From NCBI RefSeq assembly GCF_029407905.1, contig NC_073630.1:53717001-53781000 (forward strand): 64,000 bases of DNA. The letters run 5' to 3'. Shown here in pieces: positions 1 through 10,038 of the stretch. Under the pieces are notes generated by a model that saw only the letters and a list, made by a program, of their open reading frames with translations, searched no databases and was not told the DNA's origin. Within the stretch, counting starts at the first letter, position 1, and each line of letters opens with the position of its first letter. A program made the position numbers and the translations under genes. This stretch comes from Bubalus kerabau. Lineage: Eukaryota; Chordata; Mammalia; Artiodactyla; Bovidae.

Positions 1-98
1 GGAATTCTCCAGACCAGAATACTGGAGTGGTTAGCCTTTCCCTTCTCCAGGGGATCTTCCCAACCCAAGGATCGAATTCAAGTCTCCCTGATTGTAGT
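1..98 (-). repeat. Bov-tA/Bov-A2-type SINE, partial
   Basis: This is the antisense of the tRNA-derived part of a ruminant SINE (motifs ACTGGAGTGG, GGGGATCTTCCCAACCC, GGTCTCCC-like). The window start cuts its BovB-like end, and the element stops at an AT-rich inverted repeat. Confidence 0.85.
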
Positions 99-425
99 AT
101 ATTCACAATATCAAGTTCTTTAAAAACACAACAGAAAAAGGATATGTAAATTATTGTCTATGTGAGAAGCACAATGAAAAACATTCTTTATCTTGATAGA
201 AATTATGTCACACTTCATATATTAATGCAATGATAATATTTGTGGTTTTATTTAATTTACTTGAACCTAGGATTCACATTTCGGAATATAATTTCTGCTT
301 GTGTATTTTCCTTTCTGTGGTACACAGATGAAGAATGATTTTCATTGTGTTTCTCACATAGACAATAATTGACATATCCTTTCTCTGTTCTGATTTTTGA
401 AAGAACTTGATATTGTGAGTATACT
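96..425. repeat. Long inverted repeat, arms of about 94 bp
   Basis: The left arm (96-188) and the reverse complement of the right arm (331-425) match at about nine positions in ten, with a 142-nt spacer. The arms are AT-rich, have no open frame and match no repeat family I recognise. A fold-back DNA element, a non-autonomous MITE-like element or an inverted duplication made during repair would all look like this. Confidence 0.75.
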
Positions 426-541
426 TCTAAATAAAGAATGTGTTATACAAATAACCAAAGTATTTCTAAATATTTTAATTATTAATTACAATATAATTAC
501 TACATACATTTTTTTCTAGCTCTCTAAGGTAAGAATACACA

Positions 542-657
542 GAAAGTGAAAATGAAGTCACTCAGTCGTGTCCGACTTTAGCGACCCCATGGACTGCAGC
601 CTACCAGGCTCCTCCGTCCAAGGGATTTTCCAGGCAAAAGTACTGGAGTGGGGTGCC
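542..657 (-). repeat. Bov-A2-type SINE fragment
   Basis: Antisense Bov-A unit (GAAGTCACTCAGTCGTGTCC, CCATGGACTGCAGCC, TTTTCCAGGCAA). It breaks directly at the 5' junction of the next BovB copy. Confidence 0.85.
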
Positions 658-2237
658 ATTGTACAAAAAAGATCTTCATGACCCAGATAATCACGATGGT
701 ATGATCACACACCTAGAGCCAGACAACCTGGAATGTGACGTCAAGTGGGCCTTAGAAAGCAACACTACAAACAAAGCTAATGGAGGTGATGGAATTCCAG
801 TTGAGCTATTTCAAATCCTGAAAGATGATGCTGTGAAAGTACTACACTCAATATGCCAGCAAATTTGGAAAATTTAGCAGTGGCCACAGGGCAGGAAAAG
901 GTCAGTTTTCATTCCAATCCCAAAGAAAGGCAATGCGAAAGAATGCTAAAACTACCGCACAATTGCACGCATCTTACACGCTAGTAAAGTAATGCTCAAA
1001 ATTCTCAAAGCCAGGCTTCAGCAATGTGTGAACCGTGAACTTTCATATATTCAAGCTGGTTTTAGAAAAGGCAGAGGAACCAGAGATCAAATTGCCAACA
1101 TCCGCTGGATCATCAAAAAAGCAAGGGAGTTCCAGAAAAACATCTATCTCTGCTTTATTGACTATGCCAAAGCCTTTGACTGTGTGGATCACAATAAACT
1201 GTGGAAAATTCTGAAAGAGATGGGAATACCAGACCACCTGTCCTACCTCCTGAGAAACCTGTATGCAGGCCAGGAAGCAACAGTTAGAACTGGACATGGA
1301 ACAACAGACTGGTTCCAAATAGGAAAAGGAGAATGTCAAGGCTGTCTATTGTCACCCTGCTTATTTAACTTATATGCAGAGTACATCATGAGAAATGCTG
1401 GGCTGGATGAAGCACAAGCTGGCATCAAGATTGCTGGGAGAAATCTCAATAACCTCAGATATGCAGATGACACCACCCTTATGGCAGAAAGTGAAGAGGA
1501 ACTAAAAAGCCTCTTGATGAAAGTGGAAGTGAAGAGTGAAAAAGTTGGCTTAAAGCTCAACATTCAGAAAACGAAGATCATGGCATCTGGTCCCATCATT
1601 TCATGGGAAATAGATGGGGAAACAGTGTCAGACTTTATTTTTCTGGGCTCCGAATTCACTTTAGATGGTGATTGCAGCCATGAAATTAAAAGATGCTTAC
1701 TACTTGGAAGGAAACTTATGACCAATCTAGATAACACATTAAAAAGCAGAGACATTACTTTGCCAACAAATCCATCTAGTCAAGGCTATGGTTTTTCCAG
1801 TGGTCATGTATGGATGTGAGAGTTGGACTGTGAAGAAGGCTGAGTGCCGAAGAATTGATGCTTTTGAACTGTGGTGTTGGAGAAGACTCTTGAGAGTCCC
1901 TTGGACTGCAGTGTGATCCAACCAGTCCATCCTAAAGGAGATCAGTCCTGGGTGTTCACTGGAAGGACTTATGTTGAAGCTGAAACTCCAATATTTTGGC
2001 CACCTGATGCAAACAGCTGACTCATCTGAAAAGTTCCTGATGCTGGGAAAGTTGAGGGCAGGAGGAGAAGGCGATGACAGAGGATGAGATGGTTGGATGA
2101 CATCACCGAGTTGATGCACATGGGTTTGGGTGGACTCTGAGAGTTGGTGATGGACAGGGAGGCCTGGTGTGCTGTGGTTCATGGGGTTACAAAGAGTCAG
2201 ACACGACTGAGTGGTTGAACTGAACTGAACTGAAGGG
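658..2237 (+). mobile_element. BovB LINE (RTE clade), 5'-truncated
   Basis: This sense BovB copy of about 1.58 kb starts inside the reverse-transcriptase half of the ORF, at the segment reading ACAAAAAAGATCTTCATGACC. It ends in the 3' tail repeat (GAACTGAACTGAACTGA). The endonuclease domain is absent. Such 5' truncation is usual for target-primed reverse transcription. The 5' side joins a SINE fragment and I see no clear target-site duplication. Two open pieces remain, at 653-877 and 992-1819, in different frames. It serves here as a long reference for the shorter BovB pieces in the window. Confidence 0.93.
992..1819 (+). pseudogene. BovB reverse transcriptase fragment
   Basis: A 275-codon open piece of the BovB polyprotein covers most of the RT fingers and palm. 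The catalytic residues look intact: motif A Asp (within FIDYAKAFD) at 1160-1162 and the YADD box at 1460-1471. The G/C-rich motif QGCLLSPCLFNLYAEY lies between them. Against the sibling copy at 3478-3490, two G residues are missing near 1770. This shifts the frame and produces the stop at 1817-1819, removing the thumb and C-terminal region. The upstream RT part is in another frame (653-877), so the protein is dead. In life it would copy BovB RNA at nicked target DNA and could act in trans on Bov SINEs. Confidence 0.85.
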
Positions 2238-2884
2238 AACTCATCTGCTACTGTCATATTAAAACTAGATCCAAGTTTATTAATTTAACTTTCAACATAT
2301 TTTAAAAATTTAATAGGAATAAAGAACATGTGGCCTGAACACCGGGTTGATGCTTCAGACATTGTTTACCTGACTTAGAGATGAATGATTATTCATTTTT
2401 AGAAATATAGTAATGGATATGTAAATAATGTCATCTAAGTCCATGTGCTAAAGAGCATTACCAAATGCTATTAGTGAAAGTCAATATTACTGATTTTTAA
2501 ATGCTTTCTTTTCCATTCATAAACTTTGTATATTTATGGCTTTCTTAACTTTTTAATTCAAATATTCATAGGACTTATGTCATCTCACAATCAATTTATC
2601 TTACCCAAAGCTTTTTTCTTGTAGAATGTGTTCTCTGCTAGAGAAAATTTACTTCAGCTAATCAAAGCACTTTGGCTGGTGTATTTTATTTCCATATTAA
2701 AAGAATCAAAAATCTCAGTGACAGAATTTTTGTGATCATTGTGTGATAACAAGATTAATTATTTTTTGCCATAATATGAAGTAATTTTTTATGAACAACA
2801 AGCTGGTTCTTAGCTCCAATAATTTCAATAACAAATCGATGTTCAAGGGACATTTAATAATATATAGTCTGATCTTTACTGTGC
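2238..2884. other. AT-rich sequence, nothing recognised
   Basis: No repeat family, RNA gene or sustained reading frame is recognisable between the BovB tail and the next SINE. Confidence 0.6.
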
Positions 2885-2982
2885 ACTTCCCTGGTGGCTC
2901 AGATGGTAAAGAATCCACCTGCACTGCGGGAGACATGGGTATGTTCTCTGGGTTGGGAAGATTCCCTGGAGAAGGGAGAGGC
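2885..2982 (+). repeat. Bov SINE, 5' half (split by BovB)
   Basis: Sense tRNA-like head (CTTCCCTGGTGGCTCAGATGG, GAATCCACCTGC, TGGAGAAGGG). The element stops mid-unit where a BovB begins and resumes at about 3931, so it was interrupted. Confidence 0.88.
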
Positions 2983-3751
2983 AGGTCAGGAAGCAACAGT
3001 TAGAACTGGACATGGAGCAACAGACTGGTTCCAAATAGGAAAAGGAGTACATCAAGGCCGTATATTGTCACCCTGCATATTTAACTTATATGCAGAGTAC
3101 ATCATGAGAAACGCTAGGCAGGAAAAAGCACAAGCTGGAATCAAGATTGCCGGGAGAAATCTCAATAACCTCAGATATGCAGATGACACCACCCTTATGG
3201 CAGAAAGTGAAGAGGAACTAAAAACCCTCTTGATGAAAGTGGAAGTGGAGAGTGAAAAAGTTGGCTTAAAGCTCAACATTCAGAAAACGAAGATCATGGC
3301 ATCTGGTCCCATCACTTCATGGGAAATAGATGGGGAAACAGTGTCAGACTTTATTTTTTGGGGCTCCAAAATCACTTTAGATGGTGATTGCAGCCATGAA
3401 AGATGCTTACTCCTTGGAAGGAAAGTTATGACCAACCTAGATAGCATATTCAAAAGCAGAGACATTACTTTGCCAACAAAGGTCCATCTAGTCAAGGCCA
3501 TGGTTTGTCCAGTGGTCATGTATGGATGTGAGAGTCGGACTGTGAAGAAAGCTGAGTGCCGAAGAATTGATGCTTTTGAACTGTGGTGTTGGAGAAGACT
3601 CTTGAGAGTCCCTTGGACTGCAAAGAGATCCAACCAGTCCATCCTAAAAGAGATCAATCCTTGGTGTTCATTGGAAGGAATGATGCTAAAGCTGAAAATC
3701 CAATACCTTGGCCACCTCATGGAAAAGACTCTGATGCTGGGAGGGATTTGA
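2894..3751 (+). pseudogene. Chimeric SINE-BovB RT reading frame
   Basis: A single 285-codon frame starts at an ATG inside the sense SINE (about 30 SINE-derived residues). It runs without a stop into the BovB RT, keeping YADD at 3176-3187 and the downstream thumb-like region up to a TGA at 3749-3751. The endonuclease and the N-terminal part of RT, including motif A, are missing, so no working polymerase is expected. Its openness is probably due to youth of the BovB copy plus chance phase at the join. I classify it as a transposon-derived frame, not a host gene. There is no promoter or splice evidence for expression. Confidence 0.55.
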
Positions 3752-3932
3752 GGGCAGGAGGAGAAGGGGATGACAGAGGATGAGATGGCTGGATGGCATC
3801 ACTGACTCAATGAGCATGAGTTTGAGTGAACTCTGGGAGTTGGTGATGGACAGGGAGGCCTGGTGTGTGGCGATTCATTTGCTCGCAAAGAGTCAGACAT
3901 GACTAAGTGACTAAACCAAACTGAACTGAACT
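2981..3932 (+). mobile_element. BovB LINE, 5'-truncated, inside a SINE
   Basis: The copy begins at GCAGGTCAGGAAGCAACAG in the RT domain and ends in the CTGAACTGAACT tail. Its flanks are the two halves of one Bov SINE. No duplicated target is visible at the edges. A short GC/GCAGG overlap at the 5' join suggests microhomology-assisted resolution. The YADD box is intact at 3176-3187. Confidence 0.9.
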
Positions 3933-4014
3933 CACTGCAGTATTCTGGGCTGGAGTATTCCATGTACAGAGGAACCTGGCAGGCTACAGTCTGTGTGGTC
4001 ACAGAGTCAGACAC
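3931..4014 (+). repeat. Bov SINE, 3' half (split by BovB)
   Basis: Continuation of the SINE at 2885: CAGTATTCTGGGCTGGA, CAGAGGAACCTGGCAGGC, CACAGAGTCAGACA. Together the two pieces make one nearly complete unit. Confidence 0.82.
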
Positions 4015-4017
4015 TTA

Positions 4018-4110
4018 TTGGAAAATTAAGGCCCAGAGATTTTAAGTGATTCATTTAAAGTCACAAATCACCCAGTGATATAGAGCTGTGACTGGCATCC
4101 AGGGCCAAAC
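4018..4110 (+). repeat. MIR-like ancient SINE core
   Basis: The run GGCCCAGAGATTTTAAGTG followed by a diverged copy of the TCACACAGCTAGTAAGTGG-type segment resembles the MIR core. Identification is by eye. Confidence 0.6.
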
Positions 4111-4146
4111 ATGTCCTCTTTATAGTGCTTTCCATATTTTCCATTT

Positions 4147-4770
4147 AGTTCAGTTCAGTACTCATTCATGTCCAATTCTATGCAACCCCATGGACTGCAG
4201 CACGCCAGGCCTCCCTTCCATCACCAACTCCTGGAGTTTACTCAAACTCATGTCCATTGAGTCAATGATGATAACCAACCATCTCATCCTCATTATCCCC
4301 TTCTCTTCCTGCCTTCAGTCGTTCCCAGCATCAGGGTTTTTTCCAATGAGTCGATTCTTCCCATCAGGTGGTCAAAGTATTGGAGCTTCAGCTTCAGCAT
4401 CAGTCCTTTCAATGAATATTCTGGACTGATTTCCTTTAGGATGGACTGGTTGGATCTCCTTGCTGTCCAAGGGACTCTCAAGAGTTTTCTCCAACACCAC
4501 AATTCAAAAGCGTCAATTCTTCAGTGCTCAGCTTTGTTTATAGTCCAACTCTCACATCCATACATGACTATTGGAAAAACCATAGCTTTGACTAGATGGA
4601 CTTTTGTTGGCAAAGTAATGTCTCTGCTTTTTAATATGCTGTCTAGGTGGGTCATAACTTTTCTTCCAAGGAGCAAGAGTCTTTTAATTTCATGGCTGCA
4701 GTTACCATCTGTAATGATTTTGGAGCCCCAAAAAATAAAGTCTGTCACTGTTTTCACTCTTTCCCCATTA
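4147..4770 (-). mobile_element. BovB LINE, antisense 3' fragment
   Basis: It begins on the left with the tail (AGTTCAGTTCAG) and extends to the segment just past the RT palm (GTCTGTCACTG). An 89-codon antisense open piece at 4521-4790 is a remnant of the C-terminal BovB ORF. 5'-truncated and non-functional. Confidence 0.92.
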
Positions 4771-4820
4771 CCTTTAGAAAATTCTTGCATTATGGCCTTG
4801 GTTAGTCCTTTTTCAATGGT

Positions 4821-4937
4821 AATGTGTTATTGCTGCTGCTAAGTCACTTCAGTCGTGTCCAACTCTGTGCGACCCCATAGACGGCAGCCCACCAGGCTCC
4901 CCCGTCCCTTGGATTTTCCAGGCAAGAATGTGTTATT
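4821..4937 (-). repeat. Bov-A unit SINE with perfect 11-bp TSD
   Basis: An antisense single Bov-A unit (4832-4926, starting GCTGCTGCTAAGTCACTTC) is flanked by AATGTGTTATT at 4821-4831 and 4927-4937. The perfect duplication marks a comparatively recent insertion. Confidence 0.92.
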
Positions 4938-5207
4938 ATATTTACATAAATAAGTATCATAGAACTGTAATTCAGGATAAGCTATGAAAAACATCTAATA
5001 CAGTTTTCAAGATGTCCTTTTGGTTTTTCAGTAATTTTCAGTCGCATTTCCTCCAAAGTTATCTAAGTATCTAAGTTTTCATAGCTTCTATTTTTTTTTT
5101 TTTGCTATACTAAAGATTCTTTCCAACTTAGATAAGGGAACATTCATCCATGGTGAAAATATGAATTATTGCAACTACTTTGGTGTACAGCTTGATAATC
5201 TCAATTT

Positions 5208-5309
5208 AAAATCAGTAATCCTTTTTAATGGCTGAATAATACTCCAAAAACTAATACAGTTATGTAAATTTTAAAAATAAAATTAAATTAAAAAAAAATC
5301 AGTAATCCT
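5208..5309 (+). mobile_element. Minute 5'-inverted (twin-primed) L1 insertion
   Basis: A perfect 15-bp duplication (AAAATCAGTAATCCT at 5208-5222 and 5295-5309) brackets only about 72 bp. The first 24 bp (5223-5246) match the reverse complement of L1 ORF2 DNA near 14690-14713 with two mismatches. The rest is the sense L1 3' end (ACTAATACAG, then TTTAAAAATAAAA) as at 15130-15165. Inverted 5' plus sense 3' within one TSD is the signature of twin priming. Confidence 0.85.
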
Positions 5310-6444
5310 AATTCTACACGTTTATCAGGCCTAAAAAACATGTAGTAAAAAAAAAAACTAGAAGTAGCTTACCTACATGAAATTTTAAAATAGAAATAAA
5401 ATACATATTTATAAATATTAAAACAGTATATTTATAAATTATAAAATAACATGCTACATTTGATAAATAGAATATCATGATTATTAACAACAAAAAAGTT
5501 TAAGTGACAATTGCAAAAGACTGGGTTTAAGTTAAAAATAAAAAGTGTAAAACATTTTTAATCTTATTTAAAATTATAATGTTTATGTATGTTGTGTAAT
5601 GTATGTAGAAACTATATACATTATCTATATAAAGACTTGCAATTTTGGTAGTAAGATTACCCTCATAGTCATTTCAGAATTAAGAAGTTTGGGGATAGAG
5701 AAAGTTAGTTTTAAAGTTTGTTAGTAGTTGTAGGTTCATAGCAAAATGGAGTCGAAAATACAAAAAAGTACCCACATAATCTTGAGTTTTAAACGTTAGC
5801 TTTGGCTTTTCTAAGACATGTTTTTTTTATTATGTGTATAAAACATTTTATAATCTAGTTGAAAGAAGAAAAACTTTAAAAATATAATTAATGAATATCA
5901 ATTAAAATTTGACTAAAGGGTATACAATTTAAAGGTACAAGCATCAATTAAGATGGAATCAATGCATATATTTTGTTTTGCTTTATGTACGATATTTGAA
6001 TTCTAAGTTTTTGTAAAAATAATTCACTATATTGTTGTCTTCATGTCCATTTGTTTTTCTAATTTATTTTTACCCTATCATTTAGGTTTCACATATAAAA
6101 GTGTAAAATCCCTTGATTAAAATATAATGAAGCAGATGTCACATAATTTCTCAGGGTGGTGGTGATGATGAAGATGGGGGAGGTGCATAGATTAGAATTA
6201 AATAGACCAATACATAAGTATATACTCAAGATGCAGGTTTGATATGAGTTCCATTCAGCAGAGCTCGTTTTTAACATAAATTATAGCATTCATTCTTTAG
6301 AACATTTCAAATATCACCCTCTCAGTGATGTGTGATCCATTACTTGTAGATAAGCCACATTCACCTCTCTCTAAGTCTTGTAGTATTTATAATCTCTTTC
6401 AAAATGTGCTACTTATCCACAGATTCTTACATTTTCTCTTACTA
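5310..6444. other. AT-rich sequence, nothing recognised
   Basis: Poly-A/T runs and short AT repeats. No open frame above about 60 codons has coding character. Confidence 0.6.
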
Positions 6445-6673
6445 TTTGCTAGCTATGGGCTTCCTTGATGGCTCAGGTGGTAAATAATCTGCCTGCAATG
6501 CAGGAGACCCAGATTCAATCCCTGGGTTAGAAAGATCTCCTGGAGAAGGAAATGTCAACCCCCTTCAATATTCTTACTTGGACAATTCCATGGACAGAGG
6601 AGCCTGGCGGGCTACACATAGGGTCACAAAAAGTCAGACACAATTGAAAAGCTAACACACATTTCCTAGCTAT
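6445..6673 (+). repeat. Bov SINE with 12-bp TSD
   Basis: The sense SINE (6457-6661, GGGCTTCCTTGATGGCTCAG to the GTCAGACACAATTG end) is flanked by TTTGCTAGCTAT and TTTCCTAGCTAT, one mismatch in 12. Confidence 0.9.
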
Positions 6674-7079
6674 AGCTTCAACTGTATTTGAAGTTTTCTT
6701 CCTGAGTACAGAAATCAGTTTTAGGGCTCATTTCATTTTCCTCAATATTGATTGTTAACATTACTACTTTGACTTCCAAAATCTACTCTTATTTTCTGAG
6801 AATACCATCTTTATTTCCTCTTGCTCATCTTCTTGCTTCCCTAAAACCTGTAAGATTATATGCAGTCAGAATGCGAGCTATAGTCAAGTTGCATGCCCTT
6901 CTCTAGTCACCAGAATATATTGAAAGTTAGATGTGTGTCTCAATTTTTCACTTCACCTCATTGACAAGTACAGTTTTCATCATGTAGCTCTATCCATGCA
7001 AGCAAAGAACCCATCTAGTATCTTTTAACTAGGTTTAATAAATATAAGCAAATGGTAACAATGATTTTAGTGCTACAGT
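6674..7079. other. Nothing recognised
   Basis: No repeat or coding signal was identified in this spacer. Confidence 0.5.
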
Positions 7080-7373
7080 AGTGAGAAAAGCTGGAGAAGG
7101 CAATGGCACCCCACTCCAGTACTCTTGCCTGGAAAATCCCATGGACAGAGGAGCCTGGTGGGCTGCAGTCCATGAGATGGCTAAGAGTCAGACACGACTG
7201 AGTGACTTCACTTTCACTTTTCACTTTCATGCATTGGAGAAGGAACTGGTAACCCACTCCAGTATTCTTGCCTGGAGAATCCCAAGGATAGGGGATGCTG
7301 GTGGACTGCCCTCTATGGGGTCGCACAGAGTTGGACACGACTGAAGCGACTTAGCAGCAGCAGTGAGAAAAGC
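7080..7373 (+). repeat. Bov-A2 dimeric SINE with 12-bp TSD
   Basis: Two Bov-A units are joined head to tail through an ACTTTCACTTTTCACTTTC linker (7092-7361). AGTGAGAAAAGC is at both ends (7080-7091 and 7362-7373). The right TSD overlaps the left TSD of the L1 that follows. Confidence 0.93.
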
Positions 7374-7487
7374 ATTTTGGGTCTTATTTTTACAGTAGTT
7401 TCAAAACTTCTCCTTCTATACAGCACCATTGATAAAACATCTATGTTAAAGATGAACAGTTTCTCTACCTTGAGGGCCACCCAGAGA

Positions 7488-7900
7488 GGGTCACAGCGTT
7501 ACATGGAGAAGAGAAGAGGGAGGAGGGAGTTAGAGGTGACCTGAATGAGATGAAGTGGAATCAATAGAGGAGAGAGTGGGTTAGCCAGTAATCACTTCCT
7601 TATGTGCACTCCACACCTGGACCACTCAGAAATGTTCATGGAGTTATACAGAGGAGAGAAGAAGGAGGAAGGAGACAGAGGTGGCCAGGAGGATAAAAGG
7701 GGGGAATGAAAAGGAGGGAGACAGATCCAGCCAGTAATCAGTTCCCTAAGTGTTCTACCCGTCTGGAACACACAGAAATTCACAGAGTTGGGTAGAGTAG
7801 AGAGGGGTTAGGAAGGAGACACCAGTGACCTGGTGGAGAAAAAGGAGAGTCCAAAGGGAGAGAGAGCAGTCAAGCCAGTAATCTCACTCCCTAGTGAAAA
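7488..7900 (+). promoter_or_regulatory. L1 5' UTR, first monomer block (about 145-bp units)
   Basis: Three diverged tandem units. The landmark AGCCAGTAAT recurs at 7583, 7729 and 7873 (146 and 144 bp apart), with GAGAAG/GGAGGGAG purine-rich stretches in each. Tandem 5' UTR monomers act as promoters in some mammalian L1s. That role here is inferred. Confidence 0.75.
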
Positions 7901-7927
7901 ATGGGTCCTGAAGATTGGGTTCTTAAA

Positions 7928-8430
7928 GGTACAAAATTGGTAACAAATACATAAAAGCAAAAATTAAATATCTAGAGTAGAGTTTGGAATTTCAAAAATA
8001 CGATGATAAAGAAAAGAAGAAGGAAAAGAAAGAGAGAAAAAAACGAACAAACAAAAACAAACAAGGTCGCGAAAATTATAAAGAGAATATAGGTACAAAA
8101 TTGATGACTAATACCAAAAAGCAAAAGTTAAAAATTTAGAGTAGAGTTTGGAATTTCAGATATACAATGTTATATAAAAGAAGAAAAGAAGAAAAAAAAA
8201 AAGTCACAGAAATTATAAAAAAAAAAAAAAACTATAGGTACAAAATTGATAACAAATACCAAAAAGCTAAAATTAAAAATCTAGAGTAGAGCTTGGAATT
8301 TCAAAAATACAATGTTAAAGAGAAGAAGAAGAAGGGAAAAAAAAAAAAAACAAGGTCAAAAAGTTATAAGAAATATATATATGAAGTTTGCTGTAAAAAA
8401 AAAGGGGGGCCTTTTTTTTTTTTGCAAAAT
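7928..8430 (+). promoter_or_regulatory. L1 5' UTR, second monomer block (A-rich units)
   Basis: GGTACAAAATTG starts a unit at 7928, 8092 and 8237. Each continues through GAGTAGAG, TTGGAATTTCA and an AAGAAGAA-rich run. Spacings are 164 and 145 bp. A more GC- and CpG-rich segment follows (about 8790-9560) that may hold the core promoter. Confidence 0.75.
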
Positions 8431-10038
8431 AGGTTATAAAAGTGAAAATTAAAGGAATAATAGAGGACTTAATTTTTTTAATTAAAAAAAAAAGAAAGAA
8501 AGAATGATCGTAAAAATAGTAAAAATATATCTAGGCCTTTCTCTGGTTTTGTTGTGAGTATTGTGGGTTCAGTTCATTTTTGGCTAGTTCCTTGGTCCGA
8601 CTTATATTTCTCAAGATCTATAGGCCCCTTCCTATCTAGTCAGTAGTAACCACAGGGTTTTAATCTATTGCCTGTAGCTTCCAAGACGGTTCCCTCTGTT
8701 ATAGCTTCTTCTGTTTGCTGGTCTCTTCAGTGTCTGGTTTCCACCCTGACACAAAGGGGATGGTGGAGGATACTTTTTTTTTTTTTTATAGGCTCACTTG
8801 TTCAGTCGCGCTGTTGGGAGGGAGGGAGGGATGCTGCAAATAACACTGGCGTGTGCTGGCAGTGCCTCACCCACACTGAGACTGCCCCTGCTCATGGCGC
8901 ATGTAGCCTCCCTGCCCACACTTCTCAGGCTCTAGGTTGCTCTGCCATGGCTGGCACTGTGCTGCCTGTACCTCCCAGGTCCAAGCCGCTCAGGTTCAGG
9001 CACTCGGGTAGTCCTCAGAGGCGCAGACTCGGTTGGGCCTGCATTTTGTGCCCTTCCCAGGTCCGAGTAGCTCAGGTGATGAGGTGTTTGGCGAGTGTGA
9101 TTGCTGCGACTTATCACCTCCCCATCACTCGCTTATCTAGGTGTACAACCAGCGCACCTTCTCAGGCAGATGTTGACCGTCCAGACCCCCAAGAAGTTTT
9201 AGTTAGCAAAGAAGCCTGCTTACAGTTTTATAGATAATGTCTCTCTGGGGCTGCAATTACCCCCTTCCAGTTCTGGCTGCCTGTCACCAGAGGGGGAAGG
9301 TCTGCAGCCGGCTATCTCTGTTCAGTCCTTTGTTCCGTGCGCGGGCCTGGCGGTGTCTTAGGTTAGGGCTGGTTTTTCGCGTGGTAGATATCCCACAGTC
9401 TGGTTTACTAGCCCAAATTATTTTGCTCAGATAGCGCTCAGGGTATTCAGGCCAGGTCCTTACCCTAAGTGATGTAGCCCGTGCCGTGCCTCCCTGCCCA
9501 GCCCCCGCTTGCTAATGGCGGATGCAGGCATCTGCGCTGCTTTTCCTCTGTGGGGAGTTACCATAGGGCTCGCAATAAAAATAAGACCAATAACTGGAAG
9601 CAGGAGGCTTAAGTCCAAACCCTGACTCCAGGGAACTCCTGACTCCAAGGAACATTAATTGACAGGAGCTCATCAAACGCCTCCATACATACACTGAAAC
9701 CAAGTACCACACAAGGGCCAACAAGTTCCAGGGCAAGACATACCAAGCAAATTCTCCAGCAACAAAGGAACACAGCCCTGAGCTCCAAGATACAGGCTAC
9801 CCAAAGTCACCCCAAAGCCATAGACATCTCATAACTCATTACTGGACACTTCATTGCACTCCAGAGAGAAGAAATCCAGCTCCACCCACCAGAACACTGA
9901 CACAAGCTTCCCTAACCAGGAAACCTTGACAAACCACCTGTACAAATCCACACGCAGCAAGGAAACACCACAATAAAGAGAACTCCACAAACTGCCAGAA
10001 TACAGAAAGGACACCCCAAAATCAGCAATTTAAACAAG

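Noticed and set aside
1739..2257. 172-codon antisense open frame
   Set aside because: It is the reverse strand of BovB 3' sequence. Similar antisense frames appear opposite every BovB copy here.
7015..7344. Open frames of 87-107 codons on both strands
   Set aside because: They lie within a Bov-A2 SINE. The peptides are typical SINE translations seen at many sites in the window.
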